The notes: a model not told the origin generated them from the sequence alone. A stretch of DNA of 29,828 bases from Bacteroidetes bacterium QH_10_64_37 (GCA_003023105.1 PXSZ01000076.1:1-29828); one strand, 5' to 3'; positions 7,096 to 15,799 are shown, counted from the stretch's first letter. A program made the numbers and translations.

Positions 7096-8268
7096 TCACT
7101 CCTTGGTCGGGAGCGTCTGTCGGAGGACGCGAACCGCGTTCTCACTCATGATCAACTCGATCTCGCGCAGCGTGAAGCCCGCCTTCAGGAGCGCCTCCGT
7201 GAGCAGGGGCAGGCCCGTGGCGTCGAACGGCACCGACACCGTCCCGTCGTAGTCGCTGCCGAGGGCCACGTGCTCTACGCCCACCAAGTCGGCGACGTGG
7301 CGCATGGCCTCGGCGGTGGCGGCCGCGCTGGTCCCGCAGACTGCCTTTTCCCACAGCCCAACGCCAATGACGCCTCCCCGCCCGGCGACGGCGCGGATGT
7401 GCCGGTCGCTCAGGTTGCGGGGGCTGTCGCAGGTGGCGCGCACGCCGGTGTGGCTTACCACGACCGGCCCGTCGGTCCGCGCCAGCACGTCGTCGATGAG
7501 CGACTCGGAGGCGTGGGCGAGATCGATTGTAACGTTCCGGGCCTGAAGCCGGTCGAGCACCTGAGCGCCGAAGTCGGTGAGACCGCCCTTCTCGATGCCG
7601 GTCGACGAGCCGCCGAGCGCGTTGTCGAACAGGTGGGTGAGGCTCATCATGCGGTAGCCGTCGGCCACGAGGGTGTCGACGTTGGCGATCTCGCCCTCCA
7701 GGGCGTGCAGCCCCTCGACAGCCAGGAGAGCGCCCATTACGCGGGGAGTGTCGGCCTGGCGCGCGAGCATGGTATTTAGATCGGCCCGCGTGCGGAGCAG
7801 CATCAGGGTCTCGTCGCGGGCCGTGGCGCGGCGGAGCTTTTGGGCCTGGTAGCGGGCCCGCGCCAGGCGGCTCCTCCAGGTGCGAACGGGCCAGCGCTGC
7901 GCGGCGACGAGGAAGGGAATCTGGTCGAGCGCGTCCGCCTTGGTGCCCCGGTAGCTGCGCCCGCGCGGCACCTGCGTGACGGCGGCGAATACCTGCAGGC
8001 CCACCCCGCCCTCGCGGAGGCGCGGCACGTCGGTGTGGCCGCGGTCGTAGCGCTGAAGCGGATCGCGGGGCCAAAGGAGAAGGTCGTTGTGCAGGTCCGC
8101 CACCACCAGAGTGTCGTGAACCGCCCGGGCCCGCCCCGACGCGTCGCAGGGCGGCTCGGCCCGGACGGGGTTGTACCAGGCGTCCGCGATGGGGGCGGCG
8201 ACGGTGAAGTAGCCGACGATTCCGAGGCCGAGGAGGGCGGCGAGGCCGTAGAGGAGAAGGCGGAGCAT
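7096..8268 (-). CDS. Membrane-anchored dipeptidase, peptidase family M19
   Basis: The product has 390 residues and resembles renal/membrane dipeptidases, zinc enzymes that cleave dipeptides including D-containing ones. Residues 2-23 form an N-terminal membrane anchor or uncleaved signal. Expected metal ligands are visible: His60 and Asp62 in VADLHNDLL, Glu185 in LLAVEGLHALEG, His252 in IDLAHAS and His273 in VVVSHTGVRA; Asp339 in GSDYDG matches the catalytic Asp and His212 the substrate His. ATG 8268 is chosen because it begins the hydrophobic segment; the 33 extra residues of an upstream ATG look non-coding. The stop overlaps an inverted repeat (CCGACC/GGTCGG around 7079-7101) that may end transcription. 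The active site faces the periplasm, so peptide recycling or scavenging is likely. Confidence 0.9.
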   Translation of the reverse strand: MLRLLLYGLAALLGLGIVGYFTVAAPIADAWYNPVRAEPPCDASGRARAVHDTLVVADLHNDLLLWPRDPLQRYDRGHTDVPRLREGGVGLQVFAAVTQVPRGRSYRGTKADALDQIPFLVAAQRWPVRTWRSRLARARYQAQKLRRATARDETLMLLRTRADLNTMLARQADTPRVMGALLAVEGLHALEGEIANVDTLVADGYRMMSLTHLFDNALGGSSTGIEKGGLTDFGAQVLDRLQARNVTIDLAHASESLIDDVLARTDGPVVVSHTGVRATCDSPRNLSDRHIRAVAGRGGVIGVGLWEKAVCGTSAAATAEAMRHVADLVGVEHVALGSDYDGTVSVPFDATGLPLLTEALLKAGFTLREIELIMSENAVRVLRQTLPTKE

Positions 8269-8577
8269 ACCGGATCGAGACAACGAGACCGTGTCGAACG
8301 TGCACTCTTGACGATATGCCTCTGCGTCCTGAAAAACCAGACACGCGTCCGCAGAGATCGGTCCCATTCCATTTTCTCGGGGACAATCCCCAGTTGCCAG
8401 TGCCTCTCGACTCCTCCCCTCCGACGATCTGCCGACCGCCTTCTCAGGAGAAACCGCAGGGGGCGAAACTTACTGGTGCGAACATAGCTTTCTAAAGATT
8501 GCCCTGCTTTTGTCTCGTTTGTAGGTGCGTGTGAGAGTGCCCGTCCCGGTGGGGATCGAGGACACCGATAGGAATCG

Positions 8578-8634
8578 TTCCCGACAGCCGCCGGGATACC
8601 GTACCGACAGCTGTCGTGTACTGCTGCCGGTCCC
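8578..8634. repeat. Dispersed palindromic repeat, copy A1
   Basis: It begins TTCCCGACAGCCGCCGGGAT, the same core as the copy at 25616, then continues with CCGACAG-CTGTCG (about 8604-8616), a second inverted pair, and ends GCTGCCGGTCC as in that copy. It lies in the leader region of the YetF-like gene. Confidence 0.6.
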
Positions 8635-8644
8635 AACCTACATA

Positions 8645-8670
8645 CCGACTACCGTCGGTGTGCCGTCGGG
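8645..8670. repeat. Dispersed palindromic repeat, copy A2
   Basis: CCGACTACCGTCGG followed by TGCCGTCGG closely resembles the copy at 28536-28568 (CCCGACTACCGTCGGGATAC). It sits about 10 bases after copy A1, so two related units lie side by side here. Confidence 0.5.
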
Positions 8671-8750
8671 GTGGGCGTTGGGGGTGCTCACATCCAAATG
8701 CTTATACTCCCGAACTTCCACTTCTCCCCTTCACTTCTCATCCTCCCCTC

Positions 8751-9335
8751 ATGATTAACCTGGAATGGATTCAGAGTACATCCGTCGCCCTCACGATGGT
8801 AATCCTCACTGCCGTGGGGATTTATCTGATACTTATGCTGTGCACGCGTCTGGCAGGCCTGCGGAGCTTCTCGAAGATGTCCACTTTTGACTTCGCGATC
8901 ACGGTCGCCACGGGATCGCTGGTCGCCTCCGTGCTCTTGACCAAAGATCCGCCCCTCGTGCAGGGAGCGGTGGGGCTTGTGACGCTCTTCGGAATTCAGT
9001 TCATCGTTTCGTACCTGCGCTCTCGCTCAACGGAGATTGCCAACGTAGTCGACAATGAGCCGCTGCTACTCATGGTCGGGACGGAGGTGCTTCACCAAAA
9101 TCTCAAGGCGGCGCGGGTGACGGTTGACGACCTGCGAGAGAAGCTTCGGGAGGCGAACGTAACTCATCTCGAGGAGGTACGCGCCGTGGTCATGGAATCG
9201 ACCGGCTATATCTCGGTCCTCCACGCGGATCCGGACGGTTCCGCCCTTGATCTTCGACTGTTCGAGGATGTCCGGGGGGCGGAGGCGCTAAACGATCTTC
9301 CGAAGATGCAGCGATCGGAGGGGCCTACTCGATAG
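8751..9335 (+). CDS. YetF/DUF421-type membrane protein
   Basis: The product has 194 residues. Three hydrophobic segments fill about residues 10-82, including LILMLCTRLAGLRSFSKMSTFDF, the typical DUF421 pattern of R-x-x-G-x-R-x-F/S-x-x-x-x-x-D, and ITVATGSLVASVLL. A soluble C-terminal part contains NEPLLLMVGTEVLHQNLK and DDLREKLREANV, as in YetF proteins. The family is widespread in Gram-positives and halophiles and often belongs to stress regulons; its molecular function is unknown. ATG 8751 is chosen because it starts just before the first membrane helix; the upstream in-frame sequence reads through the palindromic repeats. The gene stands alone. Confidence 0.85.
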   Translation: MINLEWIQSTSVALTMVILTAVGIYLILMLCTRLAGLRSFSKMSTFDFAITVATGSLVASVLLTKDPPLVQGAVGLVTLFGIQFIVSYLRSRSTEIANVVDNEPLLLMVGTEVLHQNLKAARVTVDDLREKLREANVTHLEEVRAVVMESTGYISVLHADPDGSALDLRLFEDVRGAEALNDLPKMQRSEGPTR

Positions 9336-9908
9336 GCCCTTTCGGAAGAGGAGAATGCTCGCTGCGCAGCCTGTCCGAGCCTGCGTGTCGATACCGAGAC
9401 GGCCTCGAACGCTAAGGATCGACCCTCGATCGTGAACGTATTTTTCCAAGTCGCGCCGGTGGTTTTTTCTTTCCCAGAATTGGATCGCAAAAAGCATCCA
9501 CCGGTACAACGACATGTGAGAAAGCTCGGAAGACGCACTTCTACTGAGCCGTGTACAGGTGCTCCGCTTGATCAGCGAGCAGGAGCACAGAGAATCGAGG
9601 ATAGAGGATCGAAAACCGTGAACGGAGGTCCTGACAGCGTCTTTGCAGAGAGGGCTCGTCCTACCCCGCAAACGATGCCCTCCTACAAGCCCGATGAGGA
9701 GGCCGAGGGCCGTGTTACTCCACCGGCTGCTTGAGCGGCTGCGACGGACGGGCAGAAATTGGGGAAAAACGGGGCGAAAATGATAGGGGCGAAAATAATT
9801 GCCTGTGCCCTTTCGCTCTCCCCGAGCCGTCGTCGCGGTTCAGCGTACGTCCCGCTCTCATTCGTTGTGTTCCGCCGTTGTCCTGTTCCACCGTTTCCAC
9901 CACCGCAT
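9336..9908. other. Gene-free region upstream of the NarL-type regulator
   Basis: I see no supportable gene in 570 bp. Visible features are a purine-rich stretch around 9596-9625 (GAATCGAGGATAGAGGATCG) and the direct repeat GGGGCGAAAAT at 9771-9781 and 9786-9796, 15 bp apart, with a weaker GGGGAAAAA before it. This repeat is about 115 bp before the regulator's start and could be a binding site. Confidence 0.4.
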
Positions 9909-10631
9909 ATGCCGTCGCTACGCTCTCCCTCAGCACCCCCTTCGACTTCGTCCGACCGTTCTGCAGACGTTATCCGTGTCGCGGTCGTCGACGACCACCC
10001 GCCCATCCGCGAGGCCATTCGCCGTGCGGCCGAAGAGTCGATGGACGTGAGGATCGTCGCCGAAACGGGCTCCGTCGGGGAGGCTTCCCGGCTCATTGAA
10101 GAGCACGAGCCCGATGTGGCTGTAGTAGACCTTTCTCTCCGTGACGGCCACGGTCTCGAGCTTCTCAAAAGCGTGAGGGCCCAGCATCTCGACACCCGAC
10201 TGGTGGTGTATTCGTTGCACGACGAGACCGTCTACGCCGAGCGGGCTCTGCGTGCCGGGGCCTCGGGATACCTGATGAAGGGAGGCTCTACGGCGGATGT
10301 CCTCGCGGCGGTGCGTCGCGTAGCGGCGGGAGAGGTGTACCTGAGTCCCGAGATGAAGCGCCGCGTGCTCCCAACAATGAGAAGCGACGGGGAGGAAGAG
10401 GTTCACTTCCCGATCGATGAGCTGACGGATCGGGAGCTGCACGTCTTCCGGACGATGGGACGGGGGCTGACCGCGAACGCGATTGCCGATCGGCTCGGCA
10501 TTGCTCGCAAGACCGTCGACACGCATCGTCGCCGGATCAAAGAGAAGCTCGGATACCAGACCACCGACGAAGTGGTGGCGCACGCGGCCCGGTGGGTCCT
10601 TGGGACGACGGACGAGAGAGGCCGGCCGTAA
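9909..10631 (+). CDS. NarL/FixJ-family response regulator
   Basis: The product has 240 residues. An N-terminal receiver (about 22-140) has the acidic pair Asp28-Asp29, phospho-acceptor Asp74 in VAVVDLSLRDG, a Ser at 102 in VVYSLHDE and Lys124 in YLMKGGS, so it looks phosphorylatable. The C-terminal LuxR/GerE helix-turn-helix (about 170-230) contains LTDRELHVFRTMGRGLTANAI and RKTVDTHRRRIKEKLG. Such proteins dimerise when phosphorylated and bind DNA. ATG 9909 is used because the sequence upstream of it is not protein-like. No histidine kinase is adjacent, so its partner is unknown. A perfect hairpin follows, shared with the convergent lipoprotein gene. Confidence 0.92.
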   Translation: MPSLRSPSAPPSTSSDRSADVIRVAVVDDHPPIREAIRRAAEESMDVRIVAETGSVGEASRLIEEHEPDVAVVDLSLRDGHGLELLKSVRAQHLDTRLVVYSLHDETVYAERALRAGASGYLMKGGSTADVLAAVRRVAAGEVYLSPEMKRRVLPTMRSDGEEEVHFPIDELTDRELHVFRTMGRGLTANAIADRLGIARKTVDTHRRRIKEKLGYQTTDEVVAHAARWVLGTTDERGRP

Positions 10632-10653
10632 CACCGACTGCTGAGATTCCATG

Positions 10654-10670
10654 CCCCGACAGGCTCGGGA
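10654..10670. repeat. Possible short copy of the palindromic repeat
   Basis: CCCCGACAGGCTCGGGA has the CCCGA...TCGGGA arms of the dispersed repeat but lacks its following half. It lies in the intergenic space after the NarL-type regulator. It may be a chance match. Confidence 0.3.
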
Positions 10671-10719
10671 CGCCCCCGCCCCGAAGATGTTCGAGACGGA
10701 AAAGTAGCACTACCACAGC

Positions 10720-10758
10720 AAAGGGGGACGGCAACAAAAAGTGTTGCCGTCCCCCTTT
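10720..10758. terminator. Bidirectional terminator-like hairpin between convergent genes
   Basis: A perfect 17-bp stem (10720-10736 with 10742-10758), AAAGGGGGACGGCAACA on the left arm, encloses a 5-nt loop. It lies between the convergent NarL-type regulator and the coiled-coil lipoprotein, the position of a shared terminator. The A/T ends of the stem give only a three-base T-run in each direction, so the U-tract is weak. Confidence 0.7.
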
Positions 10759-10809
10759 CATGTTGGGTCCTTGCATTTCAGACTTCAGCTTCTCAGGCGA
10801 TCCTCAGCC

Positions 10810-11538
10810 TCATTCTCCGTCCCGGCTCGCCGTTTGCGGGCTGATGGCCTGCCTCAACTCGTTGGTCGCTTGATCGAGCTCCGAGCGAAGCGCGGCCAGA
10901 TCTTCCGCCACTTCCGCTCTCATCTCTTCGAACTCCTGGCTTCCGGCCTGCTCCAGCTCACTGAAGGTCTCCTCCAGATCCTCTTGCTCGTTCCGGAGAG
11001 TGGTGAGTTTCTCCTCGTACTCCGACTGGAGGTTCTTCTCTGCTCCTTCCAGCTCCTGCTCCAGGCGATTCATCCGTTGGTCGATTTCCTTCATCTCCGC
11101 CTGGACGGCCTGGACGAACTCCTCTTTCGTCTCGACGGTCTCGAGCCGAGCCACCACCAGGTCGCGTTCGATTTCATTCATTTGAGACTGCAGGTTCGCG
11201 CGCGTCTGACGGAATTCTTCCCTTCCCGATGCATTCAGATTTTCCACCCGACGGCCAAGTTTCTGCCGGCGCTGGCGAAGATCTTCGAGCTCATCCTGCA
11301 TCTCTGCCTGCGCTTCTTCACCCGTGGTGTCAACGTTTTGGGCGAGCTGGTCGAGCTCTTGGTCGACCTCGCTGAGCGAAGACTGGAAGTCGTTCTTGAA
11401 CTCCGACAGTTCATTCTCTATCGCCTGTTCCGTCTCTTCCGTTTGCTGTTCTGCCGTGTCCGTACAGGCACCGACCATCACCAGCAGTGCAGGGACCAGA
11501 AGAAGAGAAATGCCTCGCGCAATCCGGTGTGTGTTCAT
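10810..11538 (-). CDS. Coiled-coil lipoprotein of unknown function
   Basis: The product has 242 residues. Residues 1-25 are a lipoprotein signal peptide ending VMVGAC with Cys25 as the predicted lipidation site. The rest is almost entirely charged heptad-like helix, rich in Glu, Gln, Leu and Arg (for example EELDLRQRRQKLGRR-type and RLEQELEGAEKNLQSEYEEK segments), which predicts a long coiled coil. No enzymatic motif is seen. It probably sits on the outer side of a membrane as a structural or spacer protein. Extreme Glu content matches a halophile. I do not recognise a named family. Confidence 0.8.
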   Translation of the reverse strand: MNTHRIARGISLLLVPALLVMVGACTDTAEQQTEETEQAIENELSEFKNDFQSSLSEVDQELDQLAQNVDTTGEEAQAEMQDELEDLRQRRQKLGRRVENLNASGREEFRQTRANLQSQMNEIERDLVVARLETVETKEEFVQAVQAEMKEIDQRMNRLEQELEGAEKNLQSEYEEKLTTLRNEQEDLEETFSELEQAGSQEFEEMRAEVAEDLAALRSELDQATNELRQAISPQTASRDGE

Positions 11539-11960
11539 TGGTCGTAGACTCGTTCAATTCAGGGATACGGGCGATACGTCGATGTGGTCATCATTAGCCA
11601 AGCTAACCTGTAGCACCACCGTTCAGATTCTTCACATTTGTGCACAGTCGTAAGGAGGTCGTGACTTGCTCGCAGAAGTCTATCCGATGCGAATCGACGA
11701 GCATCGACTCCCCATTCATAATTTTTCTCAGTGGTGACGTTCGCGGAAATGGGCTGGTTTCGGGGAAACCAAAATGCCCGACTGGGCTATGGCATTTTTA
11801 ATGAATCCAACTGCTCGCTCTTATGGAAAAACGCACGGAGAGCTCCACCGTCTTTTCGCCGTTCTGCACAGGAAGCGGCCTGAGCGGGCAGTTGCTTGGA
11901 TGAGCTCCTCTTACTCGGATTCATCCTGTCGCCGTTCCCTTTCCTGACTCCCGTTTGGAT
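11539..11960. other. Gene-free region with two adjacent hairpins
   Basis: This 420-bp stretch lies between divergent genes. No gene is supportable. At 11756-11770 GGTTTC-GGG-GAAACC forms a hairpin, and directly after it AAAATGCC (11771-11778) pairs with GGCATTTT (11791-11798), followed by TTA. The second has the look of a terminator, but no gene ends here. A small RNA ending at 11800 is one possibility. Confidence 0.4.
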
Positions 11961-12182
11961 ATGTCGATCACTCGGATCATTGGCATCGTCCTCATCTGCC
12001 TGGGCCTCCTTGGCTTCGTCCTCGAAGGCATCTCCTTTACGACCGAGGACACCGTGGCGGACATCGGCCCCGTGGAGGTCGAAAAACAAGAACGAAGGTC
12101 CATCCCCTTCACTCCGCTTGCCTCCGGCATTGCTATCGTGATCGGAGGAGGACTCGTCTACGTTGGGCGCAAGAAATCGTAG
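11961..12182 (+). CDS. Small two-helix membrane protein of unknown function
   Basis: The product has 73 residues. The N-terminal helix is MSITRIIGIVLICLGLLGFV, a middle segment reads FTTEDTVADIGPVEV, and a second helix follows at about residues 49-68 (ASGIAIVIGGGLVYVG), ending in KKS. Small proteins of this pattern (helix, D-x-G-P-hydrophobic, helix) are common in bacteria and are annotated only as hypothetical, sometimes DUF3185-like. ATG 11961 is preferred over TTG 11955. It may be a stress-type membrane protein judging from its neighbours, but nothing shows its role. Confidence 0.7.
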   Translation: MSITRIIGIVLICLGLLGFVLEGISFTTEDTVADIGPVEVEKQERRSIPFTPLASGIAIVIGGGLVYVGRKKS

Positions 12183-12398
12183 CGCCAACTGGAGTCCCTT
12201 CTTTGCACAGCCTTTTCTCCGCGCCGCAAACGAAATCGCAGGTGGTACTGGACGGGAAGATCACCTGAAGGCCGAAGAGCCGTCTCTAACCTCCCGGAAC
12301 TGAGTCCCGCTGAGTCCAGTAACGTCGAAGGACAACGCCCGCACCTCTCGTGTATTTCGGGCTCAGTTTCCTTTGCCTCGTCCTACAGTGCCCCGTGT

Positions 12399-14801
12399 AT
12401 GTCCGGCGAATGGCGATCTCGCGACAAGTTTGCAGACGGCTTCTGGGTTGGGGACTGGTTCGTTGAGCCAATGCTCAATCGCATCCGTCTCGAGGAGGAA
12501 GAGACCGAGGTGCAACTCGAACCCAAGGTCATGGAGGTCCTCCTTTGTCTCGCGGATCATCCGAAAAAGACCGTCACGAAGGAGCAGTTCAAGGAAGAGG
12601 TCTGGGCTGACACGGTCGTCACGGACGACGTACTATCGAGGTGCATTTCGGAGCTTCGGAAGGTATTCAACGACGACTCGCGAGACCCGTCGTACATCGA
12701 GACCATCCGAAAAACCGGCTACCGCCTCATTGCGCCCGTGCGCACCTCGGACGCTGGGGAGGCATCATCGGAAGCCCAGGCTTCGCTCGACGGACCGGAG
12801 GCGGCCGGACCAGGGAAGGAAACGCATGAGCCTCAGGGACTGGTCGACCGGATAGCGAGGACCCTCAAGGCGTCCTGGACCGAAGCGCAGTCGTGGGGCG
12901 CCGGAGGAAAGGTCGACCGAAGATGGCTCGTCGGGGTGGGCGTGCTCGTCGCGGCCCTCCTCCTGATTCGTTTCGTCACGGGGCCGGGCGGGGAGGACGA
13001 CACCGACGCCGAGCCGCCAACGCCTGCAATTCCCCTCACCAGTTTTCCCGGCGAGGAATTTGATCCTGCGCTCTCGTCGAGCGGACGACAGGTTGTCTTC
13101 GCTTGGCGAAACGCAGACAGCCTCTATCAAAACATCTATCTTATGCAGCGCGAGGCCGAGCAGCCGCTCCAGTTGTCCGAAGACGCGACCGTCGACTGGA
13201 GTCCTGCCTGGTCGCCTCAGGGCCGACACGTCGCATATGCCCGAGAGGCCGACGGGGAGCACCAGGTGTCGATCGTGCCTTCCATTGGGGGGAGAACCCG
13301 GGTGGTCGCCAGCATGCCCGATCGGCGCATTCACAGCATCGCCTGGTCGCCCGATACTTTGAACACTACCCTCGCGATCTCGGCCGAGCAGCGCCCTCAC
13401 CGCGCCCTCGGTCTCTCGCTCCTCTTCCCAAATTCCGACTCGGCGCGGACGATTACGGCCCCCCCGCTCTGGTCCACGGGCGACCGGTCGCCCGTTTTTT
13501 CTCCGGATGGATCCAGGATCGCCTTCGTGCGGGGCCGTGTCGAGGGGGTCGAGGATGTCTTCGTGGTTCCCTCGAGCGGAGGAGAGCCGTCGCGAGTGAC
13601 CACCGACAGCACCACGATCCACGGCCTCGCGTGGTCGCAAAGCGGCGACGAAATCATTTACTCGGCTCATCGAGGCGGGGTGAGTGGCCTGTGGCGGGTC
13701 GATGCAAATGGGGGAGCCCCCTCCCTGATCCGAGCGGCGAGCGAGGGCACCGTCTTCAGACATCCCACCGTGGTCGGGCAGCGGCTTGCCTATACTCAGC
13801 AGTCGGCCCAGTCCGACATCTGGACGCTTTCCCGCAGGAGCCGATACGAGGCCTTTCAGACATCGAAGGTCGTTTCGTCGACGCAGGAAGACACCTCTCC
13901 AAGCATTTCTCCGGACGGCACTCAGCTCGCCTTCATCTCCGACCGATCGGGAACGCCCGAAGTTTGGGCCGCGCAGATGGACGGATCGGCGCCCACTCAA
14001 ATTACCTCGCTGAACGGACCCGACATCCGGTCGGTGACGTGGTCCTCAGACGGAACGCGTCTGTCTTTTGTCGCCCGGAGAAATGGTAGATCGAATCTTT
14101 TCAGCGTGCCCGCTTCCGGGGGGGGACTCTCGCAGCTCACCGATACTTCCGCGGCGGTGCTCGCTCCACGGTGGGGACGCAATGATCGCTGGATCTACTT
14201 TTCCTCCAACCAAACGGGACGCTGGGAAATCTGGAGGACATCTCCGAAAACTTCTCAGACCCAGCAGGTTACCACGGGCGGAGCCGTTGCCGCTCAAGAA
14301 TCCCCCACAGGATCGACCCTGTACGTCGTTCGTTCCGACACGATGGGAATTTGGGCGGCGCCGCTGGACACGGCCCGCTTCCCTCTTCGGACCCACCGGG
14401 ATACCACTCGGACCGAGGACAGCCTCCTTGCTTACAACAGCGCTTCATCGTCAGGGGGGACTTCATCGTCGGGAGGAATGGACGTTCTTCGGGGAATCTC
14501 TGAGCTGAATAAAGTCCAGGAGTCCCCCTTCGATCAGGTCGTCGCCCAATTCGACCCCCAAGACCAGTTGAATTGGGGCGTCGGAAGCGAGGGAATGTAC
14601 TTCCTGCACCATCGCCGATTTCGCACGACGGTGCTCACCTACCACGACTTCACGTCGGGACAAAGGGTCCCGCTCTACACCTTTCCGGACTGGCACACCG
14701 ACCGGCGCATCGCTGCCGGTCCTGGGGGAAACGCATTTGCGTACACCCAGGTCGCTCGGCGAGAAAGCGATGTGATGCTCCTGGAAAGCATTGGGCAATA
14801 G
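12399..14801 (+). CDS. CadC-like transmembrane winged-helix regulator with PD40 beta-propeller
   Basis: The product has 800 residues. Residues about 15-114 are an OmpR/PhoB-type winged helix (EPKVMEVLLCLADHPKKTVT, WADTVVTDDVLSRCISELRK, IRKTGYRL). A linker is followed by a single membrane helix at about 176-193 (WLVGVGVLVAALLLIRFV). Residues about 214-790 form TolB/WD40-like PD40 repeats, seen as SPxWSPDG-type units (WSPAWSPQGRHVAYA, SPVFSPDGSRIAFVRG, SPSISPDGTQLAFISDRSG). The design is like CadC: a cytosolic DNA-binding domain and an extracytoplasmic sensor in one chain, needing no kinase. The propeller is periplasmic by the predicted topology. Ligand and targets are unknown. No neighbour overlaps it; the convergent FAS1 gene lies 125 bp downstream. 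Confidence 0.9.
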   Translation: MSGEWRSRDKFADGFWVGDWFVEPMLNRIRLEEEETEVQLEPKVMEVLLCLADHPKKTVTKEQFKEEVWADTVVTDDVLSRCISELRKVFNDDSRDPSYIETIRKTGYRLIAPVRTSDAGEASSEAQASLDGPEAAGPGKETHEPQGLVDRIARTLKASWTEAQSWGAGGKVDRRWLVGVGVLVAALLLIRFVTGPGGEDDTDAEPPTPAIPLTSFPGEEFDPALSSSGRQVVFAWRNADSLYQNIYLMQREAEQPLQLSEDATVDWSPAWSPQGRHVAYAREADGEHQVSIVPSIGGRTRVVASMPDRRIHSIAWSPDTLNTTLAISAEQRPHRALGLSLLFPNSDSARTITAPPLWSTGDRSPVFSPDGSRIAFVRGRVEGVEDVFVVPSSGGEPSRVTTDSTTIHGLAWSQSGDEIIYSAHRGGVSGLWRVDANGGAPSLIRAASEGTVFRHPTVVGQRLAYTQQSAQSDIWTLSRRSRYEAFQTSKVVSSTQEDTSPSISPDGTQLAFISDRSGTPEVWAAQMDGSAPTQITSLNGPDIRSVTWSSDGTRLSFVARRNGRSNLFSVPASGGGLSQLTDTSAAVLAPRWGRNDRWIYFSSNQTGRWEIWRTSPKTSQTQQVTTGGAVAAQESPTGSTLYVVRSDTMGIWAAPLDTARFPLRTHRDTTRTEDSLLAYNSASSSGGTSSSGGMDVLRGISELNKVQESPFDQVVAQFDPQDQLNWGVGSEGMYFLHHRRFRTTVLTYHDFTSGQRVPLYTFPDWHTDRRIAAGPGGNAFAYTQVARRESDVMLLESIGQ

Positions 14802-14925
14802 CTCCCCGCATCGCTGCCGGGCCGTACTCCCTCTCTCCTCACTCGCCGGCCCGAATCGAACACGGCAGATCCGCTTTTCCACCTCCCCCACGCCCCCGCG
14901 CTCTTTACTCCCCGCAGGAAGGCGA

Positions 14926-15480
14926 TCACCTCAAAGAGACCGCCCGCCCTGCGCGCACCTGCGCAGTGATTACCCTGTCGACTCCGTGAACGATTCCGTT
15001 CTCGATCTTCACGTTGGGTTCCACTACGGCAGTGCCCGCAATCGTGGCCGCGTCCGGCCCTACGGTGAGGGACAGGCCCCGCACATTCTCGACCCTGGAG
15101 AACGATCGTAGCTGACGCATGGTGAGAGCTCTCTGAATCACGTGGTTGCGGAGGATTTCCGCAACGTCCTCACTTTCCAGCGTCGAAAGTGGAACGTCGA
15201 GCGCGGCAAACGCAGAGTCGGTGGGTGCGAGGAGCGTGAAGGACGGACTCACGGCGAGGCCCTGGTCAATACTTGTCCGATTGAGCGCCGCGACCAGGAC
15301 CGAATACCGGTCGTGCTCTCTCAGTACCTTCATGACCTCGGGCGACAGAGACCTCGAAGACGACTGCTCCGGGGAGGGCAATTGAGCGCACGCCAACGGA
15401 CTGATCCCCGTCCCCCCCACAGCGAGGGATCCTGCGAGGGCGACGGCCCCCACCACCATCGAAGAAAACCGCGCCTTCAT
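14926..15480 (-). CDS. Secreted FAS1 (fasciclin) domain protein
   Basis: The product has 184 residues. A signal peptide covers about residues 1-32 (hydrophobic SSMVVGAVALAGSLAVGG, ending ACAQ). A single FAS1 domain fills about 45-180, with the H1 motif FTLLAPTDSAFAAL and the H2 motif VHGVDRVI, as well as LRNHVIQRALT. FAS1 domains mediate adhesion or carbohydrate/protein contacts outside the cell. A possible lipobox is the Cys near residue 31 (SPLAC), so it could be a lipoprotein. It faces the histidine kinase gene divergently across 450 bp. Confidence 0.9.
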   Translation of the reverse strand: MKARFSSMVVGAVALAGSLAVGGTGISPLACAQLPSPEQSSSRSLSPEVMKVLREHDRYSVLVAALNRTSIDQGLAVSPSFTLLAPTDSAFAALDVPLSTLESEDVAEILRNHVIQRALTMRQLRSFSRVENVRGLSLTVGPDAATIAGTAVVEPNVKIENGIVHGVDRVITAQVRAGRAVSLR

Positions 15481-15729
15481 GACGAATATCTTGTCGATCC
15501 GTGCAGAACGTTCTGAAGTTTGTTATCGGCTCCAACGATTCGGGAGGGTGTCCGGGCTCGCAGTAAGAACGTTCCCAGACTTCGGCCAGGCAGTGTGAAG
15601 ACTACGGTGGCGTAAAGACACTTTTGTCGAGAGGGCGAAGGCCGGGCGGCGATCCGCTCCCTCTTCGTCTCGGCCTCTTTTCCTACCCCTGTCGGACGCA
15701 GAATTTCTTACCGTTGGGTGGGGTTCTTC

Positions 15730-15799
15730 TGATGATCAGTCGTAAAGCCGGTGAGGAGAAGCATTTTTACCCTAAGAAATGCTTCTCCCGGAATCATCA
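15730..15799. repeat. Large interrupted inverted repeat upstream of the histidine kinase
   Basis: Three nested stems line up: TGATGAT (15730-15736) with ATCATCA (15793-15799), CCGG (15748-15751) with CCGG (15788-15791), and GAGAAGCATTT (15756-15766) with AAATGCTTCTC (15777-15787), around a 10-nt loop. That is 22 paired bases with a long left bulge. The structure is about 135 bp before the kinase start. It may be a leader RNA element or a relic of a small mobile element. Confidence 0.6.

Larger units (their letters stand above)
8269..8750. other. Divergent intergenic region with palindromic repeats
   Basis: This 480-bp stretch separates the divergent dipeptidase and YetF-like genes and should hold both promoters. 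No gene is supportable. Its second half carries two copies of the dispersed palindromic repeat (8578-8634 and 8645-8670). The 11-mer TTTCTAAAGAT at 8489-8499 recurs at 18894-18904, in another intergenic region. No clear promoter element could be assigned. Confidence 0.5.

Noticed and set aside
9432..9734. 100-codon plus-strand frame before the NarL-type regulator
   Set aside because: No conserved pattern, skewed composition, and no family resemblance.
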